The notes: generated from the letters alone by a model not told the origin. 64,000 nucleotides of DNA from Micromonospora pisi (GCF_003633685.1 NZ_RBKT01000001.1:4402001-4466000), one strand, 5' to 3'. Positions 27,696 through 36,890 are shown, counted from the first letter of the stretch. Numbers and translations are program-made.

Positions 27696-28508
27696 GTTCC
27701 GGTGTCACCCGCGGTGACTATTGGCCGGACCAGACGGGCTGACGTTACTGGGCCGCATCTGCTCCTGCCAACCCCGCTTGGCCTGCAAAAACCGTGACCC
27801 ATGCCGCTGTTGTGGTCGATCTGTGAGCACCGTTTCATGATCACGGAAAGTATTTGTTGCCCCGCTGAGCGGTTTGACTGGGGTGGCCGTGCCCCCTTGC
27901 CTACCGGAGGCAATGGATGTCGCATTTGCGAATGGGGTGGCCACGCTCGCCCATGCTCGACCTCGGCTGAATACTTCCTGGAAGCAATTCGGCCGAATTT
28001 CCCCGTGCTCTCGACCGACCGTGCCGCCCGGTCTCGTCCGATCGGGCCGGGCCGTCGAGCCAGTCAGGCCCTGTCCCGACCCAGCGCCGATCCGTTCCTC
28101 CGTGCCACCGGATGCCCGGCTGCCGGTCGCCGGGTCCGGGGCTATCGGGCGAACGGGGCCGGGCGGAGGATTCGCGACCGGGCCCGCGCGGCGTCGCGGA
28201 CCGACAGGGTCACCGTGGCGTCGTCCGGGAATGACCGGGCTACGTACGGGACGGTCGACGGGAATGACGTCGGCAATTGGGCGCTGTCGTCACGGGTTCG
28301 GCGGATCGTGAATGGCCTCCCCGATTCTTCGTCCGACCATTCCCCAGGGCCAACGGATTCCGCTTCTCCAGCGGTCGGGTTCTGCTCCTGTCGAGCTGGT
28401 CGCGCGCCCGGTACGTCCGGTCGGGGGTATTTCGGCACCGGCAGCCGTAGGTCGGCCGGGACAGGGTAGAAAGACTCCGAGTCACCCGATCTCTGGAAGG
28501 ACTTCCTG
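27696..28508. other. Long intergenic region, no supported gene
   Basis: About 0.8 kb between the riboswitch (leftward) and the PEBP-like gene (rightward). Several open frames exist on both strands but none has the codon bias or domain content of a gene. The promoter of the riboswitch transcript should lie near 27720-27850, and that of the PEBP-like gene just before 28500. The stretch 28020-28300 is strongly GC-rich and may be decayed coding sequence. Confidence 0.5.
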
Positions 28509-29048
28509 ATGAGCCTCGACCGACCGATTCCGCCGGATCCGTACGACCTGCTGCCGCCGGTCCCGGCGTTCACCGTGACCAGCGACGACGTACGTGACGG
28601 CGAGCCGTTGGACGTGGAGTTCGCCCACCCCAGCGTCGGCGGCAACGACCAGTCGCCCCAGCTGACCTGGTCCGGATTCCCGGCGGAGACCCGCAGTTTC
28701 GTGGTCACCTGCTACGACCCCGACGCGCCCACCACCAGCGGGTTCTGGCACTGGGTCCTGGTCAACATCCCGGCGTCGGTCACCCAGTTGCCCCGGGGCG
28801 CGGGCATGGCCGGGACCGCCGAGGGCGGGGCGTTCGCGATACGCAACGACTACGGCACCCAGGCGTACGGTGGGGCCGCGCCGCCGGCCGGCGACCGTCC
28901 GCACCGTTACCTCTTCGCGGTACACGCCCTGGATGTGGAGAAGCTCGACCTCACGCCGGACGCCAGCCCGGCCTACGTCGGCTTCAACCTCACCTTCCAC
29001 ACCCTGGCCCGCGCCGTGATCCGGCCGACGTTCCAGGTCAAGGGCTGA
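28509..29048 (+). CDS. YbhB/YbcL-family PEBP-like protein
   Basis: A 179-residue protein with ATG preceded by GGAAGGA. It matches the bacterial PEBP (Raf kinase inhibitor-like) family: [14 protein letters not shown] at the start, [31 protein letters not shown] (the DPDxP ... HW anion-binding pocket), and [14 protein letters not shown]. Length is normal and there is no signal peptide. The family binds phosphate- or anion-bearing ligands; its physiological role in bacteria is poorly known. It stands alone, convergent to the methyltransferase gene. Confidence 0.93.
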   Translation: MSLDRPIPPDPYDLLPPVPAFTVTSDDVRDGEPLDVEFAHPSVGGNDQSPQLTWSGFPAETRSFVVTCYDPDAPTTSGFWHWVLVNIPASVTQLPRGAGMAGTAEGGAFAIRNDYGTQAYGGAAPPAGDRPHRYLFAVHALDVEKLDLTPDASPAYVGFNLTFHTLARAVIRPTFQVKG

Positions 29049-29123
29049 GCGCGGAACAGTGAGTGAGCGGCCGACACCGGGGACGGGTACCTGCTGGCGT
29101 CGGTGTCGGCCGCTGCGCTCCGG

Positions 29124-29852
29124 TCAGCCCTCCGGCGTGCCGGGCACCCGGGCGACAGCGAAGACCGACTGCCCGAACGGCGGCCGGACCAACTGCTCGG
29201 CGGCCTTGGTCACCGGCAGCACCAGGCTGTCGTAGACCTTGACCATCGGTCCTTCCTTCGGCATCAGCCGGAACACGTTGGTGGCCATGTAGTAGCCGAT
29301 CAGACCGAGCGCGTTCGCGTAGTGCAACCGCTCCACGGTCAGGCCCGCCTCGGTCAGCGCGGCCCGCATCGTCTTCTTCGTGTAACGCCGGACGTGGCCG
29401 GTGGCGATGTCCGCCGGCCCGAGCGCGAACTGGAACGCCGGCACGATCAGGACGACCGCCCCGCCCGGGCGGACCAGGTCACGCATGGCGCGCAGGGCGC
29501 CGACGTGGTCCACGATGTGCTCCAGCACGTTGTACGAGACGGCCGCGCTGTAGTCACCGCGTTCCGGCTCCGGCTGGGGGAGAAGCATCTGCCGTACCTC
29601 GACGTTGGACTCGCCGGAGAGCCGGTCCTTCAGGGCCACCAGCCGGTCCGGGTCGGCCTCGGTGGCGGTGAACCGCGGCACGTGCGGCGCCCACTCGAGT
29701 ACATAGTCACCGAGCCCGCTGCCGATCTCGATCGGGTTGTCACCCAGATACGGGATCGCCAGCTCAACGAACCATCGGCGGTGGTTCACGGCGGTCGCGA
29801 GACCCTCGAGTACCTCGGATTGAACCCGTTGATCCCCAGTGATTTCTGCCAT
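29124..29852 (-). CDS. Class I SAM-dependent methyltransferase
   Basis: A 242-residue protein from ATG 29852 (MAEITGDQRV). The SAM-binding motif I is IEIGSGLGDYV, the acidic residue after strand 2 is in FTATEADPDR, and YNVLEHIVDHVGALRAMRDL is the typical small-molecule methyltransferase motif IV/post-IV. The C-terminal HVRRYTKKTMRAALTEAGLTV is like those of lipid or sugar methyltransferases. The acceptor is unknown. It is divergent from the GT-C-like membrane protein gene, which suggests envelope glycan or lipid modification (inference). Confidence 0.88.
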   Translation of the reverse strand: MAEITGDQRVQSEVLEGLATAVNHRRWFVELAIPYLGDNPIEIGSGLGDYVLEWAPHVPRFTATEADPDRLVALKDRLSGESNVEVRQMLLPQPEPERGDYSAAVSYNVLEHIVDHVGALRAMRDLVRPGGAVVLIVPAFQFALGPADIATGHVRRYTKKTMRAALTEAGLTVERLHYANALGLIGYYMATNVFRLMPKEGPMVKVYDSLVLPVTKAAEQLVRPPFGQSVFAVARVPGTPEG

Positions 29853-30068
29853 GCGTCGATTCCTCACGATCTGAAACTCGACCTGCACCCTGGACCGACA
29901 GAGTGAACCATCTACGACGACCGTAGGGAAATTGAGGCATCGGCGTGGCACGAACGGATTGTTCGGTAGATCCGTCCCGTCCAGCTTCCGGACGTTCAGG
30001 CATGGAAGACACGGATGCCGGTGATCGAGCTCGGGTATCCGCTAGCCTTCGCTACCCTCCGAACAGAC

Positions 30069-31901
30069 ATGACTACCTCTCACCCGGACATCGCTGATCT
30101 ACCGAAGGAGCCCGTCCCGGAAACGACGCCGGCACCCCACCTACCGCGCCGCTCTCGGCGCGGTCTCCGGCCGGATGTCGCCGCCGTGCTGAGCTACTTC
30201 GGACTGAGCGGTTGGATCACCTCGGGGCTCTGGCTCCGGCCCGGCTCAGGGGTTCGTGCCAACGAGGCCGACCAGGCGTTCTTCGAGTGGATGCTGGCGC
30301 ACGGCGCAAGGGTGATCAGCGCGGGGGCGTACCCGTTCGTCTCGTACCGGATGAACGTGCCGGAGGGCCTGAACATCATGGCCAACACCTCGGTACTGGG
30401 GGTTTCGATCCCGCTGGCCCCGATCACCCTCCTGTGCGGACCTTCGGTCGCGTTCAACGTCTTCCTCACCGGGGCGTTGGTCGCGACCGGCATCACCTGG
30501 TATCTGTTCCTCTCCCGGCACCTGATCCGCCACCGAGGGGCGGCCTGGGTCGGCGCACTGTTCTGCGCGTACGCGCCGGCCATGGTGGCGCACGCGAACG
30601 GGCACCCGAACATCGTCGGGCAGTTCCTCGTACCGTTGATCATCTGGCGGGTGCTCCGGTTGGCGGAGCCCGGCCGATGGCGCCGCAACGGCTTCCTGCT
30701 GGGGCTGCTGATCGTGTGGCAGGGCTTCATCAACCTGGAGATCCTGCTGATGACCGCGGTGGGGATCGGGATCGTCCTGGCGGTCGTGGTCGCCCGGCAT
30801 CCCGAAGCGCGGCGGATGGCCGGTACGTTCCTGGCCGGGCTCGGGCTCGCCGCCGGGGTGGCGCTGCTGCTGCTCGGCTACCCGCTCTACGTACAGCTCT
30901 TCGGGCCACAGGCCTACTCCGGGCTGCCCCGGTCGATCCGGGCGTACGGGGCCGACCTCGCCTCCTTCGTCACGTTTCCCGGACAGTCGCTGGCCGGCGA
31001 CCGGTCCACCACCGAGCCGCTCGCCCAGAACCCCAGTGAGCAGAACGCGTTCTTCGGCTGGCCGCTGGTGGTCCTCGTAGTGGCCCTGGTCTGGTGGCTG
31101 CGCCGCCACGCGGTCGTGCTCGGGCTGGCCGCCGCCGGGCTGCTCTTCGCCGTCATGTCGCTCGGTCCCCGGATCCACTGGCGGGGCCGGGACACCGGCA
31201 TCCCGTCGGTCTGGGCGGTGCTCGAGGATGTGGCGCTGCTCGACTCGGCCGTACCGACCCGGTGGGCGTTGGCGATCGGCCCGGTCATCGGACTGCTGCT
31301 CGCGCTCGGCTGTGCCCGGGCGGCCGAGTTGTCCCGTACGCACCCGGCGGCGACCGGTCCGGTCCGGTTCGTCACCGCGACCGTCCTGGTGATGGCACTG
31401 CTGCCGATCGCACCGTTGCCGATCCCGGTCGAGCGACTCCCGGCGACCCCGCCGTTCATCACCGACGGCGGCTGGCGGCCGTACGTCACCGGTGGCCGGA
31501 GCGTCGTCGCGTTGCCGTTGCCGGCGTCGACCTATCCGGACCCGTTGCGCTGGGCCGCGCAGACCCGCCTGGACCTGCCACTGGCCCGGGGTTACTTCCT
31601 CGGCCCGGACACCCGACCGGACCGGCCCGAGGGCCGGGTCGCGCTCTTCTCCGCGCCCCCGACGCCCACCAGCCGTTTCTTCGACGCGATCCACCGGACC
31701 GGCACGCTGCCCCCGGTCGACCAGCGGCGGCGTACGGACGCGCTGCGTGACCTGCGGTCGTGGCGGGCCGGCGTGGTGGTGCTCGCCCCGCAGCAGCGGG
31801 CCGACGCGCTCCGGGCCGGCATGATCGCGCTGACCGGGATCGAGCCGACGCTGACCGGTGGGGTCTGGGTCTGGGACGTCCGGCCGCTCCTTGGCGGCTG
31901 A
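30069..31901 (+). CDS. Polytopic membrane protein, GT-C glycosyltransferase-like
   Basis: A 610-residue protein; the start at ATG 30069 (MTTSHPDIADL) removes an improbable upstream extension. About eleven hydrophobic segments cover residues 35-455, with a soluble C-terminal 150 residues. The first outer loop contains NEADQAFFEWMLAHG, the acidic position where GT-C enzymes bind the metal and polyprenyl-phosphate sugar. It probably transfers a sugar from a lipid carrier to an outer glycan, but the donor and acceptor are unknown. It is divergent from the methyltransferase and 12 bases from the convergent FhuF-like gene. Confidence 0.75.
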   Translation: MTTSHPDIADLPKEPVPETTPAPHLPRRSRRGLRPDVAAVLSYFGLSGWITSGLWLRPGSGVRANEADQAFFEWMLAHGARVISAGAYPFVSYRMNVPEGLNIMANTSVLGVSIPLAPITLLCGPSVAFNVFLTGALVATGITWYLFLSRHLIRHRGAAWVGALFCAYAPAMVAHANGHPNIVGQFLVPLIIWRVLRLAEPGRWRRNGFLLGLLIVWQGFINLEILLMTAVGIGIVLAVVVARHPEARRMAGTFLAGLGLAAGVALLLLGYPLYVQLFGPQAYSGLPRSIRAYGADLASFVTFPGQSLAGDRSTTEPLAQNPSEQNAFFGWPLVVLVVALVWWLRRHAVVLGLAAAGLLFAVMSLGPRIHWRGRDTGIPSVWAVLEDVALLDSAVPTRWALAIGPVIGLLLALGCARAAELSRTHPAATGPVRFVTATVLVMALLPIAPLPIPVERLPATPPFITDGGWRPYVTGGRSVVALPLPASTYPDPLRWAAQTRLDLPLARGYFLGPDTRPDRPEGRVALFSAPPTPTSRFFDAIHRTGTLPPVDQRRRTDALRDLRSWRAGVVVLAPQQRADALRAGMIALTGIEPTLTGGVWVWDVRPLLGG

Positions 31902-31913
31902 CCGCCGGCCGGG

Positions 31914-32708
31914 TCAGTTGGAGCGGATGCAGCAGCCCTTGCAGACGCGCGGCTGCGGCAGGGTGAAAGCCAGGCAGCAGGTCTTGCGCTGCACGGTGGG
32001 CTCACCGTTCGGGCCGGGGACCAGTTCGATCAGGTCGGCGAGGTCGAGCGCGGAGAGCAGCGTGCCGACGTTCGCGGCGGAGGTCCCGGGTAGTCCGTCG
32101 GAGGCCCGCAGGATGCCGTACGCGACGCCGGAGGCGACCGAACCGAGCAGCGTACGGGCGCCCACCCGGACCTGGGTGTGGATCGCGTCGAGCAGCGGGG
32201 TCAGGTGTTCGTCGAGCATCGATCCGCGCAGCGCGGCGAGGAGCTCGGCCTCGTCCGCGAGGACCCGTACCTCCGGGCGCCCGGCGACTGCCAGCGGGTC
32301 GTTGGGGAGCACCGCGATCGTGGTGGAGCGGCGTAGTCCCAGGGTCAGTGCGGCCCGTTCGGCGTCCACCCGGATCAGTACGTCGCCGGCCCGCACCAGG
32401 GGCACCCGGCGGGCCGAGGCCCAGCCGACCACCGTGGGCAGGGCCAACCAGTAGGTGTACGCCTTCCAGAACAGGGCGGCGGCGGCGTGCGGGGTGGCCT
32501 GCCAGGAGCGTTGCGCGGCGGCGAGGATCTCCGGCAGGCGATTTCCGTTGATCAGCTCGGTGGCGGACAGCCAGCCCTGCTCGTCCTCGACGAGCACGCC
32601 CGGTGCCAGCCCCGGCAGGTCGTCGGTGCCGAACATCTTGCGCAGAGTCGCGTTCACGGGTGCGAGCGGTGCGGCTGCCTGTGCCCGCCCGGTGATGACG
32701 GCGGTCAC
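31914..32708 (-). CDS. FhuF-like ferric iron reductase / (2Fe-2S)-binding protein
   Basis: About 264 residues from GTG 32708; a TTG one codon earlier is also possible. The C-terminus has CC-LAFTLPQPRV-C-KG-C, that is C-C-x10-C-x2-C, the FhuF cluster-binding signature. The N-terminal 240 residues are the alpha-rich siderophore-interacting domain. FhuF-type proteins reduce Fe(III) in siderophores after import, releasing Fe(II) in the cytoplasm. An IdeR/DmdR-like box lies about 170 bases upstream. No siderophore genes are in the window. Confidence 0.85.
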   Translation of the reverse strand: MTAVITGRAQAAAPLAPVNATLRKMFGTDDLPGLAPGVLVEDEQGWLSATELINGNRLPEILAAAQRSWQATPHAAAALFWKAYTYWLALPTVVGWASARRVPLVRAGDVLIRVDAERAALTLGLRRSTTIAVLPNDPLAVAGRPEVRVLADEAELLAALRGSMLDEHLTPLLDAIHTQVRVGARTLLGSVASGVAYGILRASDGLPGTSAANVGTLLSALDLADLIELVPGPNGEPTVQRKTCCLAFTLPQPRVCKGCCIRSN

Positions 32709-33156
32709 CAAGCGTGACCGATCTTGCGCGCCCCGATGGAACGTGGGGCTCTGTCCGTGACTGTCCGAACCGAGAGGGTGACCAGGTCAACGAGGGTGAG
32801 CGGCCTGCTCGGCCGTCGTTTCATCGCTGTCACCGCACCCGCCCTTCGTCACCGTACCGATCGCCACGTTAGCACTAAGGGAAGCCTAACCACAGCCGGC
32901 AGTGCGTGGAGCCCTTCGTCACGATTGCCGACCGAGATCACACAACGTCGTGTCCGAGCGGGTACCCGGGCGGGCGCGGCGCTAACCGTCAGTCATCGGC
33001 GGGAGGGCTCCACCGGCGGCCTGAGCAGGCATTACGGGGGCCGCAAGGATCGATGATGATGAAAGAATTGTCAAGCCAAATGTCGTCAACGCGGCACTCC
33101 TGCCCGGTTGGGTGAGTCGGCCAGCAGACTGGGATTCCCGGCCCCTTAGGAACCCG
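32709..33156. other. Divergent intergenic region holding the iron box
   Basis: 448 bases between two divergent genes. Apart from the iron-box-like site it shows an A/T-richer patch around 33050-33095, a likely promoter area for the HTH-deformylase gene. No additional coding frame has gene-like composition. Confidence 0.5.
32876..32894. promoter_or_regulatory. Candidate IdeR/DmdR iron box
   Basis: The 19-base site TAAGGGAAGCCTAACCACA matches the actinobacterial iron-box consensus TTAGGTTAGGCTAACCTAA at 13 of 19 positions by my alignment, with the half-site CCTAACC intact. It lies between the FhuF-like gene (leftward) and the HTH-deformylase gene (rightward). It would place the FhuF-like gene under iron repression. 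Confidence 0.5.
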
Positions 33157-34674
33157 ATGACCACCTCGCCCATCGAGCGGGCTGCCGACTCGTTCGCGGC
33201 CGAACTCTCCAAACGGCGGGTCGAGCGGGGCATGACCAAGAAGCAGCTCGCCGCCCGCATGGGGTTCGACCCCTCATATGTCAGCCACGTCGAAGGCCGG
33301 CGCCACCGGCCAACCGAAGACTTCGCCCGCCGCGCCGAGGCCGTCCTCAGCGCGTCCGGTGCCATCTGGCAACGGTTCCAGGAGTACGACGAACTCCGGC
33401 ACGCCCGATCGAACCTGGTCGCGCACCGGGACCCACCCGTACCCGAGCAGTGGTTTCCCCCGGGAACCGGGCTCATCGTCGAGCAGGAATCCGCCACCCT
33501 CACCTACCAGGACAACACCTACCGGTGCGTGATCCGCCGTGCGCTCTACAACGCCGGCACCGAACCGGTCACCCGTTACCTGGTCCGGATCGCCGTGGAC
33601 CGCTTCCCCAGCGACCCCGGGCGCTCCAACCGGCACCACCGGGACCATCCGCTCACCTTCGCCGAACTGGACCTCCAGGCGTTCTGTGGTGAACAGGAGA
33701 ACCCCGAGCCGATGGACTGGCGGAAGAAGCACGACCGGGACGCGTTCAAGGAGGTCTGGCTCCTCTTCGAGAACGCCAACGGCCGCTTCCCGCTCTACCC
33801 CGGCGAGCGGGTCACCATCGAGTACGCCTACACCGTCGGCGAGGAAAAGTGGGGTCACTGGTTCCAGCGGGCGGTACGCCTACCGACCCGGCACCTCGCC
33901 GTCCGGCTCAACCTGCCGCTCGGCCTGGACCCGCAGGTGTGGGGCGTGGAAACCACCCTCTCGGCCGAAGAAGGTCCGCTGCGTACGCCGCTCGTCCGGC
34001 ACGACGCCGACGGCCGGGCGATCTTCGACTGGTCCACCGAGGAACCGCCGCTCAATGCCCGGTACCGGCTCGAGTGGCGCTACCGGAGCCAGCCCGCGAC
34101 AGCCGGGGCCGAGCCCGAACTCCGCGCCAGCGACCGGATGCGCGCCGCCGGCATCGTCCAGCGTGGCGCCGCCATGCTGCGCCAACCGGCACGCCTCTTC
34201 CAACTGCCGCAGGACGAGGCGACCGCCCGGGACGTGCTGTTCCAGTTGCGTGCGGCACTGCACCGGCTGGACGAACTGCACCCGTTCAGCAAGGGGGTCG
34301 GTCTGGCCGCACCGCAGCTCGGCATCCCCTGGGCGGCGGCGGTGGTCCGGCCCCCGGACCGGGACGCCGAGCCGGTCGTACTGCTGAACCCACGGGTGGT
34401 CGACGCCGCCCGCGACACCGACGAGCAGTACGAGGGGTGCCTCTCCTTCTTCGACCAGCGCGGCCTGGTGGCCCGCCCGCTCCGGATCGATGTCGAGCAC
34501 GCCCGTTGGGACGGCGGTCGGGCGATCACCTCGTTCGAGTTCGCCATGGCCCGCCTGGTGGCGCACGAGATCGACCACCTGGAGGGCAGGCTCTATATCG
34601 ACCGGATGGACCCGAACATCCCCCTCGTTCCCGTCGAGGAGTACCGGGAGACCGGCACCCCCTGGCGGTACTGA
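33157..34674 (+). CDS. XRE helix-turn-helix / peptide deformylase fusion protein
   Basis: A 505-residue protein starting at ATG 33157. Residues 20-55 are an XRE helix-turn-helix (GMTKKQLAARMGFDPSYVSH). Residues 95-345 are a beta-rich domain of no family I recognise. Residues 355-505 are a peptide deformylase with all three signatures: GVGLAAPQ (380-387), EGCLS (426-430) and HEIDH (470-474), giving the Cys and two His metal ligands and the catalytic Glu. Housekeeping deformylases are about 170-190 residues and lack the DNA-binding part. The fusion may sense formylated peptides and act as a regulator, or process a dedicated formyl-peptide. It is followed by a palindromic terminator. Confidence 0.9.
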   Translation: MTTSPIERAADSFAAELSKRRVERGMTKKQLAARMGFDPSYVSHVEGRRHRPTEDFARRAEAVLSASGAIWQRFQEYDELRHARSNLVAHRDPPVPEQWFPPGTGLIVEQESATLTYQDNTYRCVIRRALYNAGTEPVTRYLVRIAVDRFPSDPGRSNRHHRDHPLTFAELDLQAFCGEQENPEPMDWRKKHDRDAFKEVWLLFENANGRFPLYPGERVTIEYAYTVGEEKWGHWFQRAVRLPTRHLAVRLNLPLGLDPQVWGVETTLSAEEGPLRTPLVRHDADGRAIFDWSTEEPPLNARYRLEWRYRSQPATAGAEPELRASDRMRAAGIVQRGAAMLRQPARLFQLPQDEATARDVLFQLRAALHRLDELHPFSKGVGLAAPQLGIPWAAAVVRPPDRDAEPVVLLNPRVVDAARDTDEQYEGCLSFFDQRGLVARPLRIDVEHARWDGGRAITSFEFAMARLVAHEIDHLEGRLYIDRMDPNIPLVPVEEYRETGTPWRY

Positions 34675-34705
34675 TCCCTCGGAAGCTCGCCCCGGAAACG
34701 GGGGG

Positions 34706-34743
34706 CCGGGTATCGGGCCCTGCCGGCAGGGCCCGATACCCGG
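34706..34743. terminator. Perfect 38-base palindrome between convergent genes
   Basis: 19-base arms with no loop beyond the centre (left arm CCGGGTATCGGGCCCTGCC). It lies between the ends of the deformylase fusion (+) and flavohemoprotein (-) genes, the expected place for a bidirectional terminator, although no T-run follows. Confidence 0.7.
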
Positions 34744-34783
34744 CTGGGGGGGAGGGGTCGGGTAGCGGGGTGGTGCGGAGGAG

Positions 34784-35899
34784 CTAGAGGTCGCCGAAGG
34801 TGTCGTACCGGATGTTGGCCGGTGGCACCTCGTGCTGGGCGAGGGTGCGCAGGATGGAACGGACCATGGGGGCCGACCCGGAGACGAAGCAGTCGTGCGC
34901 CGTCCAGGGGCCGTACCGGGCAAGAACCTCGGCCAGATCGCCCCGCTCACCGGTGAACTCGTCGTCGACGCTGCACGAGGGGAGGATCGAGAGCCAGGGA
35001 TGCTCGGCGGCGAGCTGGTAGAGCTCGGTGAGGCCGTACAACTCGTCCTGGCTGTGCCCGCCGAAGAAGACGTGCACCCAACGGGTGCGGTTGTACAGCG
35101 TCAACTCCTCCACCAACGCCTTGATCGGGGCAAGTCCCACCCCACCGGCGACGCAGAGGATGTCCCGGTTCGACTTGCGGTCCAGCGTCATCGTGCCCAT
35201 CGGTGCCGCCAACCGGAGCAGGTCGCCAGGCTTGATCTTGCGGACCAGACTGCTCGACACCCAGCCAGCACCGACCGCCCGTACGTGGAACTCGAGCACG
35301 TTCTCCTCGGTCGGCGCGTTCGCGATCGAGTAGGTACGCCACAGACGCGGCTGGTAGCGGGGCACCTCGATGCTGACGTACTGGCCCGCGCGGTAGGGCA
35401 GCGGGTACTGCAGGGCACGGCAGGTGAAAACCGCCACGTCCCGGCCCCGACGCTCATGGGTCAGCACCTCGGCGTGCCAGAACGGCGGGTTCGGATCGTC
35501 GGCCGCACCCGCGATCATCTTTTCCGAGATCGCCGCGTACGCGTCCTGCCACGCGTGGTCGTACTCGATGGTCCACTGGTCACCCCCGGCGGTACGCAGA
35601 GCCGTCAGCAGCGCCTCGCCGACCATCGCGTAGTGCTCCCGGCTGACGTGGTACTTGCGGTGGTCACGGCCGAGCCCGCGCAGGAACTCGTCGAACCGCT
35701 CCGGATCGTCAAGAGTCTGCATCGCCGAGATCACCGCCTCCAGCAGCCGGTCCCGCTGCCCGGTCATCTGCACCGGGAACAGCTGGCGCAACTGTGGGTT
35801 GGAGAGGAAGAGGCGGGCGTAGAAATGTCCAGCGATCTTGTCCCGGTCCTCCTCGACCAGGGTCCAGCTCTCCTTCAACACCTGCGCCAGGTTGTCCAT
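34784..35899 (-). CDS. Flavohemoprotein (globin-FAD/NAD reductase), nitric oxide dioxygenase-like
   Basis: A 371-residue protein from ATG 35899 (MDNLAQVLKE). Residues 1-135 are a globin with the proximal His in KYHVSREHY. Residues 150-245 are the FAD domain with RTYSIANAP, and residues 255-371 are the NAD domain with CVAGGVGLAP and a C-terminal YDTFGD. The architecture is that of Hmp, which oxidises NO to nitrate using NAD(P)H. It is slightly shorter than E. coli Hmp (396). A CGCACA-GAT-TGTGCG inverted repeat lies about 110 bases upstream and could be an operator. Confidence 0.9.
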   Translation of the reverse strand: MDNLAQVLKESWTLVEEDRDKIAGHFYARLFLSNPQLRQLFPVQMTGQRDRLLEAVISAMQTLDDPERFDEFLRGLGRDHRKYHVSREHYAMVGEALLTALRTAGGDQWTIEYDHAWQDAYAAISEKMIAGAADDPNPPFWHAEVLTHERRGRDVAVFTCRALQYPLPYRAGQYVSIEVPRYQPRLWRTYSIANAPTEENVLEFHVRAVGAGWVSSSLVRKIKPGDLLRLAAPMGTMTLDRKSNRDILCVAGGVGLAPIKALVEELTLYNRTRWVHVFFGGHSQDELYGLTELYQLAAEHPWLSILPSCSVDDEFTGERGDLAEVLARYGPWTAHDCFVSGSAPMVRSILRTLAQHEVPPANIRYDTFGDL

Positions 35900-36010
35900 T
35901 GCGCCCTTCTCGATGACGACGTGCGACCGGCGCACGTACGAGCTGATCGGATGGCGGGACGATTGGGCTGTCCGTCACGATCAGGATGGCGACTCTCCGT
36001 GGATCGTGGT

Positions 36011-36025
36011 CGCACAGATTGTGCG
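36011..36025. promoter_or_regulatory. Inverted repeat upstream of the flavohemoprotein gene
   Basis: CGCACA-GAT-TGTGCG is a perfect 6+6 repeat with a three-base spacer in the 200-base region between the flavohemoprotein and the divergent CPBP gene. It is a candidate binding site for a stress regulator; the protein is unknown. Confidence 0.35.
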
Positions 36026-36101
36026 ATCGGCTCCAAGGGAGTGATCAGGTACGGCGGAGGCGGGAAGATTCACCGTCCGAGAGCGGTCGAGTTGCCGCAG
36101 C

Positions 36102-36890
36102 GTGAGGCAGAGTGGTCGGGTGACGGTTGATCTCGCCCGGCCGGTTTCCCGCCGGACCATCGGCACCGAGGTGCTGCTGGTTCTCGGTGTCTCCCTCGGT
36201 CAGTCCGCGGTCTACTCGGCGGTGAACATCATCGGCCGGCTCACCGCCGACCGGCCGCTCTCCCAGCAGACCGCGACCCTCAACGCCTCCCAGTCGGCCC
36301 GGCCCTGGCTCGACCTCACGTACCAGTTGCTGAACATCCTCTTCGCCCTGGTGCCGGTGCTGCTCGCCGTACACCTGCTCAACCGCGACCGGGGTGACGC
36401 CCGGCTGACGCTCGGCCTGGACGCCCGGCGGCCCGGCACCGACCTCGGCCTGGGGGCGGGCCTGGCCGCGTTGATCGGCATACCGGGGTTGGGGCTGTTC
36501 GCCCTCGCGGCCTGGCTCGGGATCAACGCCAACGTCGTTCCGGCCGATCTGCCGGACATCTGGTGGGCGGTGCCGGTGCTGATCCTGGCCGCCGCGCAGA
36601 ACGCGATCCTGGAGGAGATCGTGGTGGTCGGGTACCTGGTGACCCGACTGCGCGACCTCGGCTGGCGGATCGGAGCGGTGATCGCCGCGAGCGCGGTACT
36701 ACGCGGGTCGTACCACCTCTACCAGGGTTTCGGCGCCTTCGTCGGCAACGCGATCATGGGGGTTGTCTTCAGCCTCGTGTTCCTGCGGACAAAACGGGTG
36801 TTGCCGCTGGTCATCGCGCACACCCTGCTCGACGTGGTCGCCTTCGTCGGCTACGCCTCGCTGCCCCGCGAATGGTTCGACTGGCTGTAG
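36102..36890 (+). CDS. CPBP/Abi-family intramembrane protein
   Basis: 262 residues from GTG 36102; GTG 36120 (MTVDLARPVS) is an equally possible start. Six to eight hydrophobic segments are seen. The family motifs are present: ILEEIVVVGYL (motif 1), SYHLYQGFG (motif 2, catalytic His) and VIAHTLLDV (motif 3). Motif 1 has Val where most CPBP proteases have Arg (EExxFRG), so peptidase activity is uncertain. Members process prenylated substrates or protect against bacteriocins. Its last 40 bases overlap the convergent Ala/Pro-rich protein gene. Confidence 0.85.
   Translation: MRQSGRVTVDLARPVSRRTIGTEVLLVLGVSLGQSAVYSAVNIIGRLTADRPLSQQTATLNASQSARPWLDLTYQLLNILFALVPVLLAVHLLNRDRGDARLTLGLDARRPGTDLGLGAGLAALIGIPGLGLFALAAWLGINANVVPADLPDIWWAVPVLILAAAQNAILEEIVVVGYLVTRLRDLGWRIGAVIAASAVLRGSYHLYQGFGAFVGNAIMGVVFSLVFLRTKRVLPLVIAHTLLDVVAFVGYASLPREWFDWL

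Noticed and set aside
27801-28469. A 222-codon plus-strand frame in the gap after the riboswitch
   Set aside because: No domain, mixed composition and no ribosome site; other frames across the same DNA are equally open.
35838-36044. Small plus-strand ORF between the flavohemoprotein and CPBP genes
   Set aside because: Mostly antisense to the flavohemoprotein 5' end, with weak codon bias.
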